A stretch of 64,000 nt of DNA from Symsagittifera roscoffensis (lineage: Eukaryota; Xenacoelomorpha; Acoela; Convolutidae): contig NC_087066.1 in NCBI RefSeq assembly GCF_963678635.1, positions 23,281,996 through 23,345,995 of the forward strand, written 5' to 3'. The position numbers were made by a program, and so were the translations under genes. Below, one piece after another: positions 12,274-24,000 of this stretch (position 1 is its first letter; each line of letters opens with the position of its first letter). The notes below the pieces were generated by a model. The model did no database searches and was not told the DNA's origin. It worked only from the letters and a program-made list of their open reading frames with translations.

Positions 12274-13796
12274 TCTTCATACCGCAATCACCTACAAAAA
12301 CAGAGAAGAAAAATAAAAATACAAACTTGTTAAAATTCTTCTAAAATTCATTAAAATTTTGTACTAAATAATGCAATAAAATTCATACCAAATGTAGTAA
12401 ATTAATCTATAAACTATTTTCCCATGAAGTAGTAAAATTAAATACAATGAAAATTTATAACTTTAAAAATTCCCCCAAACGCAGTAAAATTGAAATTCTA
12501 TGTAATAAATTGATAAAATGAAAATGCAGTACTAACCTTTTGATATTTTCATTCAATCGCACAGAAATACTATCCAAACTCGCACAGCTCGCCCACGAAG
12601 AATTGTTTAAATAATGATTATAAGTTTCAAGTTTTCATACTCAACAACTCTAACACACGATAACAAGTTTCAAGCTTTCCGTTAACCCGGTTGGAAAGGA
12701 ATTATATACTAAACCAAACTAACCAACGCAGCTTACTAAACACCATAAATCATAAAATAACAGCATGACTAAGAAAAGAAAACCAACGGTACCCAAACCG
12801 GATTAACCCAGTTTAAAACTGGATAATTTTTTCTTTTGAAGACTATTATAAAATCTAAGAAAGAAATCATAAAACACAAAAAAGTCGCAAGACAAACCTA
12901 TACCAAAAACAATTTGATTTTTGAAAAAAGGACACGACCAAAGTAACATAAGAAAAGACAAACATAAACCCAACATAAAACGTTATCACATAACAGGACC
13001 TCTCAAAGAAACAGCACGAAATCATACTCCCACTCCTGGCCTAACCCACCAGAGAGGACGTCCTGAGCATGCTCTATAGCCGGCCTAATCCACCGTGCTA
13101 CATCCACGCTTTGTGACCACATCTCTATTTTTAATAAGAGGTACTCAAGGGTGAGTAACTCTTCAAAATAACCAAACTAAAACAAAACGCTTTTGTGAAA
13201 ACGATTTACTAAGATCATGATTAAAAATTGGACTAACATAGTTTTTAGTTTTGTAAAATGTAAATTATACTTTGCAGTATATAGATCAATACACAACAAC
13301 AAAGACGAACAACCAAAGACAAAATGACCCTACTATACTCGAACAAGAATGGCTAACCACAACCGATATGCCGTCCACAATCACAACTCAAAGAATTTAG
13401 AGGACGACTTGACTTCGCAGAAAAGGACTTCATTGAACTAGACCAATGACCACCTCGATGTTCAAGTATACGTACAGATCCGAGCTACGAGGCATCCTTT
13501 CCACACACGATCTCCACGCCATTCCCAGACGAGGTTGAACACAAAACAAGTTCTCTACATAATACAGAAAAACCCGTCATAGCAAATCATTTTGAAATCA
13601 GATTGATTTCATTGGGGATCACATTCGTTGTCACAAGAAGACGCAACGACTGTATGTCCCTAACTCCAGCGTTTTGGAACTTCTTTAACAAGAGAAACCG
13701 GACAAGAATATCATGTTCGCCAAATACCAACGTTCATCATCCATCCTTTGAATTGCAGAAAGATAATTCTAAAAAACTCTGTGAAACCCGGATGGG
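12274..13796 (+). other. 3' non-coding region of LTR element copy 1
   Basis: No ORF of note. A second TACTAAC (12530-12536) precedes a CACAG acceptor ending at 12564. A second full intron-like unit lies at 13151-13277: donor AAGG|GTGAGT, branch GACTAAC at 13231-13237, acceptor TTTGCAG. The region just before the LTR (about 13785-13796) is only weakly purine-rich, so the polypurine tract is not certain. Confidence 0.4.
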
Positions 13797-14206
13797 TGGA
13801 ACCTGATCTAAACTGCATTTTATAATTGGATAAATTGGATATTTTACCACTCTAAAATATTTAATATTAACCAATCATAATCCATCTAACTAACAACCCA
13901 CTTATTTGTAAGAGCTGAAATTACTTGTAATTTCAGCACCAGAGTGATTTGAATTTAACTTAGAAATTAGTTGCCTCTCCAAGAGAACTTCAGCTGCCGC
14001 AATAAACCAGTATACCCTAGATCTATTGAGCCTAGCAGAGACTAGTTAAACACCCTGAGACTAGTAAGTATAGCAGTAAGATTAGGATCGGTATTAGACT
14101 AAGAAGTTGCACGAATCTATCCGGCCGAAAATAAGATAGCGTGGCGAGCAGACGGTGTACCCTATCCGAAATTACTCTATGAGTTAACCACACATGTTAT
14201 AACTCA
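13797..14206 (+). repeat. 3' LTR of LTR element copy 1
   Basis: Begins TGGAACC and ends ACTCA. It aligns over its length with 46459-46842, sharing blocks such as TATTAGACTAAGAAGTTGCA and CAGACGGTGTACC. The alignment stops at both ends. The two copies differ by substitutions and several indels, so neither insertion is recent. Boundaries were chosen from the limits of similarity and TG...CA ends. Confidence 0.75.
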
Positions 14207-14220
14207 CTTTTTTTATGGGA

Positions 14221-14752
14221 CTACCCAACAGACAGTTGAAAAAAAAAGACAATGAACGAAGCAAAGAAACAAAAAAATTACTGAAACATTTTTGGAAAAA
14301 AAAACTAATTTTCTACGAATTTAAAAAAATTACAAGCGGCCTTTAAAAAAATTAAATTAAAAAAATTACGGGTTCTTCAATTTTAACGACGTTATAATTG
14401 AGTTATGTACAATAAAGTTAATCCATTTTGGGAAAACTGAATCAAAGAGCCAATTTTTTTTTCTGCTGAGAAATCTTAAAGTTGAGTTCCACTTTGGAAA
14501 ATAAAAGTCTTTCAATTTATTTTCGCACCAATTTCTGCAACCGTTATAAGATAGCGCATTTTGCTTACCTCTTAGACAAAAAACTGATTTGAGCTCAAAA
14601 AACACACAATTTCCTGAGTGCATTCATAAATGCATTGATATGTATAAATGCACTTCTGCAATTATTGGAATATTTTACGTGTTTGTTTTCTTGAAAAAAA
14701 AATGAAAATCACCAAGACGTGTACAAGAATCTTAGTTATGCTCATCGACTTC
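14221..14752. repeat. Dispersed inverted-repeat element, degenerate copy a
   Basis: Starts with a block resembling CCAACAGACAGTTG followed by CAATGAACG and ends near a CTCATCGACTT block, related to other copies at 15.7, 19.2, 20.2, 20.7, 21.2 and 31.9 kb. Internal landmarks shared with them are AGCTC-TTGAAT, an 'aaaactg-atcaa' block and the 'atag(t/c)G-a-tttGC' block. The most diverged copy of the set. It abuts the LTR end at 14206. Confidence 0.4.
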
Positions 14753-15723
14753 TAAAAAAGATTCAATGGGTGAGTTTATTTGTTCGCTAGTAGTTTTTGA
14801 TAGTTGAAATCGATCTTTTTTGCACCATTTACGATTTCGTAATTGGAGAGCGCAATTTGCTACCTTCCAGCAAAAGAATTTGAGTTAGTCAACTTGCGTG
14901 CGTTCATAGCATGAACACACAAGTTTTCGTTGACTAATGCATTTTTGCAACTGTTTTTCCACTCAGCAAGGAAATTAATTCACTATTCTCGGGCCCTCTG
15001 ATAGTGAATTAATTCCCTCTTGCTAGAAAATATAATCCTCACTTACTTGTTTTTCGCCGTAATACAGCTTCTTAAACTTTTAGAAGACGACTGATTGGCA
15101 ATTGATTAATAGAAAACCAATCTCATTTAGTCTATTGATAGAGCGCAAAATTTCCTTTTCACAATAAACACAAACTAGTGGCCCGCTTTCGAAAAATCTG
15201 AAAGCTTTTTTCCATGTTTAAGCTGTTAGCTTAATTAAAAACTTTCGTTTTCCTACCACCTGAAAACTTTTTATGCTGTTCAAGGGCAATTTTTCAATTC
15301 ATTTCTTGGAAATATTTGAATAAAGGTTAATTGTATCAATTAACCATTCAGTCAAAATTTCTCAAATATTACCATAAGACAATTCAAAAAAGGATGGAAA
15401 TTTACCAGGCCTTTAAGCTCTTTGATTTTCAAAAAAAGTAGCGCTTGATTTTTTTTTGAGTGAAATAATTGCAAAAATGGAATTGAATCAGATTTTAAAC
15501 TTGTTATTTGGTTTGAGCGCAATCAAAAATCAAAAGTCGAAAAACAAAAAAATTTGGGCGTGACAAAATTATAGAGTTGAAAAAACGATTAACCGAAACA
15601 AGGGTCTTCACTTTTTGATTGACACTTAATGAGACCCATGTTAAATAATTTTTTTGCTGAAACCGTAGGTTAGATTAACCTCAACACATGTTATACGTTT
15701 CTTTGTTTGCAAACAAATATACA
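14753..15723. other. Non-coding interval with hairpins, no gene
   Basis: No ORF of interest. Contains fragments related to the dispersed repeat (near 14840-14860) and two inverted repeats: one around 14895-14936 (TTAGTCAAC ... GTTGACTAA with an inner GTGCGTTCAT/ATGAACACAC) and a stronger one at 14964-15025. Confidence 0.4.
14964..15025. repeat. Hairpin with near-perfect 16-bp arms
   Basis: GGAAATTAATTCACTAT is followed after 14 nt by ATAGTGAATTAATTCC, and the pairing extends outward with AGCAAG/CTTGCT. The loop contains GGGCCC. It may be the core of a foldback element. Confidence 0.6.
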
Positions 15724-16163
15724 TAGCCAACGGACAGTTGGAAAAAAGTAATGAACGTGTTTTTCAAAAATCTCAGTTTCGAAAACTCAAAGAAAAAGTA
15801 TATGCCTTTATAGCTCTTTGAATTTCAAGATCAGTTTATCATTAATGCTTTTCTTATACAATTAACCCGAATTGGGAAAACTTGATCAAAAAGTAAAAAT
15901 TTAATTACGCTGGTAAATCTTAACCTTAAAATTCACTTTCCAATCTAGAATTCGATAACATTTTTGGTAACCTCCTCATTTTTGATATTCGATAGTGGAG
16001 CTTGCTTTCTTGTTAGCTGTGGAATTGAGCTGAATTCAAAAATAAATCAAAAGTCAAACCACGCAAAATCAAAATTGAGCGTGAACGATTTTTAATAGTC
16101 CATCCTGCAAACAAAATACTAAAAAATTACCAAGTCTTTTATAGGAAACTTCATTACGTTTAT
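15724..16163. repeat. Dispersed inverted-repeat element, copy b
   Basis: Left end CCAACGGACAGTTGG with AGTAATGAACG, right end TTCATTACGTTTATTG: the two ends are inverted repeats of one another around (A)GTAATGAACGTA. Interior shares the ATTCGATAGTGGA-CTTGC block with copies c-g. Confidence 0.5.
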
Positions 16164-16689
16164 TGTTCCGACTTTCGATACGAAAGTAACGTAATATTTG
16201 TGCTCGGGGTGGGTTTTTTTTTCTTCAGACAAATTTCGACTTTTTAACTAGCAATTTTTGACGGAATGTTTTTATATCATTCGAAAGGTATTGTTGTCTT
16301 GAGCTTAAATTTGAAAAGATATTTCACCTGTGATCATTTTTCGTAAAGTTATGAGGGTTTGAAGATTTCCATTTTGGCCATTTTGACCAATTTGGGACAA
16401 TTAACGCGCGATATATTTCGCGCTATTAACGCGTAAGGGGAGATTTAATCCGTCTTGTAAATCGTTCCAAATTGGTTAAAAATAGCCTATTTGCCATAAT
16501 TGATTTGTTACAAGGAGCAAAATCTATCCTTTCGTACTTTATATGGCGAGTCGGGGGATGATTTTCATAAAAAAATTTCAAATTTTAGAAAAAAGTTTTT
16601 CTTCTAAAATTTGAAGTTCATTTTGTTGTATTTAATTTAATTTTATAATGTTATCACTCTTCCAAAAACCTTAAATGGTAGTCGGAACA
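16164..16689. mobile_element. Possible MITE with 10-bp terminal inverted repeats
   Basis: TGTTCCGACT at 16164-16173 and its exact reverse complement AGTCGGAACA at 16680-16689 bracket 526 bp with no coding capacity. Internal palindromic sequence (TTAACGCGCGA ... TTCGCGC, about 16399-16435) supports a foldback or MITE nature. It begins exactly where the preceding repeat ends, suggesting nesting. Confidence 0.45.
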
Positions 16690-17740
16690 TTTAGGGCTTC
16701 GCCCTGATACGAGCAGTCTTGTTACCCTTTATCAATAATTGGAAATTGTATGAATCAACCATACACAAAATTTAATATACTCAAACAAAATTTGTCGATT
16801 TTTGAAATCATGTGACATATAGAAATTATACATTTTTGATGAATAAGAGTACAACTCACAATAACAACCCTAGCTCAAAGATTTAGCAAGCTTGAACACA
16901 CAGCTTGAAGTTATCAGTCAAAATTATCAAAATATTCGAATAGCGTTCACAAATAAATGGATACATGAATCAAATACACAAAGTGAAAGTTTTTATTTAA
17001 GGATACTTGAAAATAGTTAGCACTGAATTAAGAAAAATTGTATAATTTACTCAATTCACATAGGAGTTCTAGCTAGCTTTTTCTCCCATATGCTAAATAG
17101 TAAAAATTTTCAGCTTCTTTAATGGACTAATTCAAAAGTTAACTATACACAAATTTTTTTCTTTCCGAGAGTCAGCCATCTAGAAAATAGTGCCAAAATC
17201 TTGAAGACAGCAAAAATAAAAGCAGCAAAAATTATTCGAAAATTTGTCCCTTTTTTGATGAACATTTTGATGAAGTTAATGAACATTCTTAAAAACAATT
17301 AAAATTTCCTGAAGTCTTCAAAAAATCTCCGAGGTTTTTCAAGTTTTTTCCAAGATATTCCGAAGCCTAAAGATTCCAATAGAATCAAAATAGCATCCTT
17401 GAAAAACGTCGCCCTTAAACATACCGCAAATATTTATGATATAATTGACAAACATTTTCGAAATATTTTAAGATCATATTTGTATTTCTTGCCGATATAG
17501 TAATAGATATGCTTGCAGAATAGCAATAGATTTGCAATTCTGACCTCTTTGCTAGAGAGGGTATAATTAACTAGCTCCCATACAAAGTATGCAGATGAAT
17601 TTTGGGCAAATAATACTTCAGCTATAGTCTCTAAATATACGTCAAATATTCATGTCTTATCACAGATACACTCCATTACAAATATAAGACTATCCAATAC
17701 TACCAGTTTTGTTGCACGCATCCAATATTTGTATGGCTCC
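16690..17740. other. 3' flank of the phosphatase gene, no other gene
   Basis: No coding stretch. On the minus strand an AATAAA signal lies at 16997-16992, about 745 bp beyond the phosphatase stop, and is the nearest one seen, so this interval probably contains the 3' UTR. Confidence 0.35.
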
Positions 17741-18038
17741 CTATTTATCCTTCTGACTGTCGTTAGTGTCGGGTGGCGATCGTGTCGACATGACATCCAT
17801 GGGTATATAAGCCACGTGATCCGATCTCGTCTTTCGCTTCTCGTAAATCGTGTCCGACGCTTCATTCGTGTTGGTACTAGTCAGCAACGACAACTTTCGT
17901 TTGCGGCGTCCTTTGGTAGTCTCGTACTCAGTGTCTTTGTCCGGCAGGATTTTTCGACGGACTAACTCGCGTTTGATCATTTCACCCGCAGCTTCGTGAA
18001 TAAACTCGTACTGCTCCTGCGTTTGAACCATTTGGGGC
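17741..18038 (-). CDS. Phosphatase last exon, Q-loop and basic C-terminal tail
   Basis: Acceptor CTTCTTAG|G; stop TAG at 17743-17741. Encodes [20 protein letters not shown] (Q-loop Gln for the second catalytic step), then a Lys/Arg-rich tail with [11 protein letters not shown]. No D2 domain follows. Confidence 0.9.
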
Positions 18039-21000
18039 CTAAGAAGCAGTCGGTTGCTCTACTCTTTGAAAAAACTTGTTATATGAAGGTGAAAAGTAGT
18101 AGCAAACTTTCGATCCTTAGACAGATTAACAAGGCTTTAATAGATCACGTTCGCAGATATTTTCATGATTATTATCATTGCCAATAATCCATTAATGACG
18201 GTCCTTTAAGCTAAAATTGGAAAACTGACAAAATCACAAATATAACAATAACCTGGCCGATCTCAAACTTGCCACAATTCCTCGAATATCCACCACCGAA
18301 GACTTCTCAATGTTCTCGTTAATCTGGTCCAGTGCAATGAACGAGCCAGTTCTTCCACATCCTGCACTGCAGTGAACTATTATGGGGGACTCTGGCTTGG
18401 TAGCATAAGGGTAGTAGGATCGAATCTTGGCCAGGAACTTGAGCATTTGTTCTGGATTCTCAGGACATCCGAAGTCAGGCCAGGCTGTGTACTGGAACTG
18501 CTCAACTATCCTTTTGGGCTGATCTTTTACCGGGCTTTTCGAATTGATTTTGGACTGAAATAAAACAAATCGTCAATACTTTTCTCCAAAAAATGACCAT
18601 TAAGAATTTTTCTGGCAAATTTCTCCAGCTATAAATTTTCTATACAAAGTCTACCGTTGAGTTTTAACCGTTTATATTAATTAATTTATACAATTTAGAG
18701 ATTACATTATACATTTATAATGTTTAATCATATTATAAGAAAAGATGGTGGCCTACCACATCTCTGTTCAGGTTGGTGTGTGCCCTGTAGAGTCTGAACT
18801 CTCTGCGGGTGAAGTTGACAGACTTGGTCTCGTTGAACCCCTCCACAGTTAAGTCCCCATAGTCCCACTGCATGTTATCCTCTGGCCAGTACTGGTTGCA
18901 CTTCAGCACGTCATTCTCAATGCACTGCAAAAAATTAAAACCGCTCGTATCCGTCGTATCCCGACGAAGCTCTGAATGTTCCAAATGCACATCAACGTAC
19001 CTGATGTGGTTTTTGGCAAAAAATTGGGCTCTTTTCTTAGCCAAAAACCCCCTCCCTTTATTTGAATTTCAACTTAAAAAAACTACTTCACAGTATTTAG
19101 CAATGAATTCGCATTCAGCAACACTGGAAGTACAGTAAACTGGAAATGAAAACTTTGAATAATAGCAAACAGAAACTCGGCAAAGAGTCAAAGAACGCAA
19201 GTAAACAGAAAAAATACCAATTTAATTTTTGAAAATAAATTTCTGCTTGAATAAATTTCAGCTTTTTGAAAATGAATTTCGATGAAAAAATTAGATACAC
19301 TTAAAGTTTTGCCTAATTTGAGAAAACGAACAGTACATAAAACTTTTACTTCGCTAGGAAATCTGATAATAAAGTTCCATTTTCAAATTTAGAAGTCGAT
19401 CACGATTTTGTGACTGTTATACTTCTGCTGTTCGATAGTGGAATTTGCCTTCTTTTTCACAAGGCAAATGAACTGAACTTAAATCGAAATTAAAAATTAA
19501 AACGCAAAATAAGTTAAGTAATGCCTGAACAAATTTTAAGAAAACAAACAACTACGTTCATTGACTCTTGAACGTGATGGAAAAAAGGAATAGAGCCAAA
19601 AATTGACAAATTATCAAAAAAAAATTTAAAAATTTGGAGAGGTTCTTTTTTTTTCAAAGATTTGCCCGCCGTAAGCTATGTAAAGTTTAGAGTGAATTAT
19701 TTTGCATCTATTAACATGTCAGTAGACTGCAATACTTTAATTTGAAAAAAATTTTGAGCCGAATTAAATCACGGCTTGAAGTGTCTTAAATGCAAACTCA
19801 GGAGACCAATGTTTCTGAGAGATTGTCTAAAACTGAGAGCATGAAGTCAAAATTAATAAACTATCTATAAACAAATTACGAAATTTGCGAATCTTTGATA
19901 TTGTTTTGAAAAAATCTAAATAAAAATTGCTTTTTCAAGGTCATTTGAAAAAGTCATTAAACATAAAGAAACCGATGAAAAAATAGTGCTTATTTTTCTC
20001 AATTTTGTTTTTCTGAAGTAAAAACCAAAAAACACAGTCTAATTTAATTTTTGTAACCACGTTTTCTAATATTTAAGAATGTGGTTTTTATAAAATGATG
20101 ATTCCTTTTGTCTCAGAGTGAATTATATATTGAACTGCTTGGAAGTTGTGCTGAAGCAGTTTTCAAACTTGTATAAAAGTAGCAGCCAGCTGCTGCGCAA
20201 GCAGCACGGAAAGTTTGACTAACTTCGTCGATGAAACAAGAGAACGTAAATACAAAACACTGACTTTCTTGAAAAAAATTTCAACTTACAAATTTTAAAG
20301 AAAAAATTAGATGCGCTTTAAGCTCTTTGAATTTCTAGAACAATTTATGAAGGACGTTTTATTTATAATATGAACCCAATTTGAGAAAAACTGTATTTTT
20401 ATTCCGCTGACAAATGTTAAAAATAAAATCCACTCTCAAAACTAGAAATCTTTCTTGTTTTTTTTTGCGTTATTTCCACGTTCGTATTTGGAGAGTGCTA
20501 TTTACGTCACTTTCAACAGATGAATTTCAATTCAACTGAAAACGTGCATTATACCTAGTTGCATCAGTATTTTAAAACTTTTTCTTGAATAAAAAACAAA
20601 AAGAATCAGCAAGACCTATATTAGAGTCTTCATTACGTTCATTGCTATTAGTAAAAATAACCCATCTTAAAAAATGGTATCAGTAGGATTACTTTGTATT
20701 CCACTGGCAAATCTGAAAATTAAAATCCACTTTTGAAACTAGAATTCATTCAAATTTTTGTGATCTTTACAGTGTTGCTGTTCGATAGTGGAGTTTGCCC
20801 TAGCAATGAAGTGAACCGATAAAATAATCAGTCAAACCACGAAAAATCAAAAATGCGCCTGAACAAATTTTAAAACGTTTTTCTCAAAAAAGAAAATAAA
20901 AAAGTGACCGTAACCTCTAAGAGAGTCTTGCTAGACTATGTTCATTACCCCTAAAAACATTTTTTTGCACTTTTTTCTTCTTTTTTTTAGAAGAAAAAAG

Positions 21001-24000
21001 TGAAAAACCATCATCAGTTTTTCTCTAGCGAATCATCATCAGCTATAGTCGTTTTCAAAAAGAAAAAACAAATAATTGAAAATTTTTTCTTTTCTAACAA
21101 TTATTTAAAATTCGCAGAACTTATTTTGTTTTTTGTTGTTTTGTATTGCAAAGGAATTGCTAAATCAAATGTCAAAAAATTAATTTCCTAAAATTATAGC
21201 CAACTAACAATTGGAGAAAAGTAGGGAACGCAAAGTAACTGAAAAAAAAACTGACTTGTTTTTTCAAGAGCCTTCAACTTTTGAATTTTGAAGAAAAAAA
21301 TAGATGGCTTTAAAGCCCTTTGGAATTTTAGAACGATTTAAGATTCACTCTTTGTTGTTAAATTTAACCCAATTTGAGAAAACTGGATCAATAAGTAATA
21401 CTTTATTTCGCTGGGAAATCTGAGAATTTGTTCCCATTTTCGAAATCAGAAGTCGATAGCGTTTTCGTGACATTTTAACTTTCGCTGTTCGATAGTGGAA
21501 TTTGCCTTCCTTTTAACAATGGAAATGCACTGAACTTAAAAAGAAGCCACAATTCAAACCGTTAAAATCAAAACTGAGCGTAAACAAACTTTAAGACTTT
21601 ATCCTGAAAAAAATCAGCAAGATCTATATAAGAGTACTCACTACGTTCATTACTCCTAATAGAACAAAAAAATATGGGTTTAAGAAAAAGCTTTTGCTAT
21701 TACACTGTATACTCGTGCGTTTTACTCGCTCAAAATCAACTGAAAAGCAAAAAATCAAATAGGTTTTCCTCGCCACTGAAAAAACTTGATCCTAATCACG
21801 ATTGAGATTGTTTTTTAATGATATATTACACAACATATTCTGATTTCTATTCTGGTACCTGATTTTGCGTGGAAAAAAGCATTAAACTAAAACACAACCG
21901 AATACAAAGTTCTTCCCCACCAGTTTTTTTGCCAGTTTTTGTTTTATCCAAAAAAATTTTCTGTCGCTCAACCACTATTTGCTAGCATATTGTGGTTGGG
22001 GAGAACTGCCTTTAGATAAATGATCCAGTACATGATCTGTCAAAAAAGCAGCTGGGACCATTGGTTAAGGTTGAGCGTGGATGTGAGTGGGAGGGTGGAG
22101 TGAGTGTACCTGTGTGAGCATGATGATGAGTGTGACCTCGTACTCCCACACCATCCTCCAGAATGCATTGACAGTGTTGTGCAGGGGTCCCTGGGTGGCA
22201 ATGTACGTGAACTCACTCTTGTTTCCTAACACATCAGTAACACACCAGCCATATTATGACCACGCTCAATGACAAACAACTCTTTATTCAAGTCACAACT
22301 AACTAACTGCAAGATCCTAATTCAGAAATCGCTGCACAGGTATAGGAGCTCAACTTTTAAAAGTTTAAACCCATTAAAAATGACAATTAGTTCCAATAGT
22401 TTACAATAATAAAGTGAAAATTACAAGAAAAGAAGTTTATTAGTGCAGTGTGAACAATAGGCTATGTTACGACGGGTTAAAAGGAACATGGAACTCAAGT
22501 AAATGGCCCATCGAGGAGCTGCAGATTAAACTAAACGTCACAAACTGATAGCCACCCAACAGAATTCGTTTTTTGTATATAAAATGGACCAAAAGAATTC
22601 CATATCAAACAATTACACACGGATGTTGTACTCATTTTCAAATAATCTAAAATTTTGATGACCTTTTTGGGCCGACTAGATTTATTTTTCGAGCTCTCCC
22701 AATATCAAGAAAGGATCAAAACCCAAAGCTTTAAAGTTCTCTTATTGCCAAAAATTTCAGCGCCGCAAGCAAATAAAAAAATCAAAAAATGTTGTTTTGG
22801 GACTCTAATTGCATGTTTGTAGCACTCAAGGACTTAATTGTATCTTACCGCTTATGGCACTTTCTAAAATTTATTAAAGTTGGTTGGCTAAATTTATATG
22901 TCGCAGAAAAATACCAGAGGGGATCTTGTTCGTCAGTGACAAAGAAAAAGACCAAAGAAAAAGAAAAAATTACAAAGTTCTGTAGGGACCAACAATAGAA
23001 AGAACCCGGACTTTAAGACTTTTCTATATCCATAGTTTGGTTCTTTCTCATTATTGACATTCTCCGCAAACTTCGGGAGCAAATTTTTCACGGCAACTGG
23101 GATTTATAAAGTTTTGTTAATTGGTCGATAGAAGTCAGTTAGCGGTCTCTTATGCACAAGAGTGGATATGGTTAGAAAGTAGTTCGTTAAGTGCCTGGGA
23201 TGAAGTTGGCGTTGATGTAGTCGCTGCCATTGTAGTCCCGGTTGAACATCATCCTGTAGTTGGCCATGCTCGACAAGTCAATCTAGGCCGTACGAATAGA
23301 ACAAAAAATATTACAGGCAGTAGCGAATTAGGAAGGGGGGAGGGGGTGCATTTTTGAGCGAATGGCCCTAAATTTTTTCTAAAAGCGCATTGAGCGCCAA
23401 TATATACTAATTTTTGAGGGGGTAGCTCGCCGAAAAAACGCATTCTTTTGGTCAAAATTTACGTAAAGTATTTAAAAACGCCTTTTTGGCCAGTTTTTTT
23501 CTTCTTCAAAAATTGACTGCTGTACAGAAATTTGTTAAAAATGGGGTCTTCATAGTGATTTGGGACATCTCAGAAAATCAAATTGGTCGACCTAAAAAAG
23601 AAGGTAAACAAGTTTTGAAAATCTGCCCCACCCTTGAGAAAATCCTTGATCCGCCCCTATTAGAACACTATTCGATGCTGAATACTATTTTTCATAGCGC
23701 AATGGGAAATTATTAATTTTTGAAAAATTCATCAATAGTATAAATCAAACGCTTTTTCACATATATTAAAGGTCAGTCTGAGCATTCAAGCCATGACATT
23801 GTCAAAAACTGTCTTGTTTTAAACTGAACACGAAAAGTTCCTAGTGCTTCAGATATGAATCAGTGGCTGAGGTTTTCAAGGTTTCGGCGCTCATTATGGT
23901 TTTAAAACAGGCTGCATTTTCTATGTTGAAATAAAGGATGTCATTAAAATGTGTTTCTTTTGTTCGAATACTTTCGAAAAAAGTGCGGAATGTTTACGCT

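Larger units (their letters stand above)
1..14206 (+). mobile_element. Large Ty3/gypsy-like LTR element, copy 1 (5' end outside window)
   Basis: Gene order read directly is Gag tail, aspartic protease, RT, RNase H, integrase, membrane/PST-rich ORF X, glycoprotein-like env, ORF Y, 3' region, LTR. The RT/RNase H/integrase order and motifs are those of Ty3/gypsy elements. Base 1 aligns with about position 51510 of a second copy in this window, so about 5 kb of 5' sequence is missing here; adding the two parts gives roughly 19 kb, far above the usual 5-8 kb (inference, since copy 2 may carry insertions). The sense strand is strikingly A-rich and G-poor up to the LTR end. Nearly every gene has stops or frameshifts, so this copy is dead. 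Confidence 0.85.

Noticed and set aside
17729..17965. A plus-strand 78-codon gene
   Set aside because: It is the complement of the last phosphatase exon, whose Q-loop and splice site fix the minus strand as coding.
17741..18038. A second (D2) phosphatase domain after the catalytic one
   Set aside because: The last exon ends with a basic tail and a stop, and no further PTP motifs are seen to the left on the minus strand.
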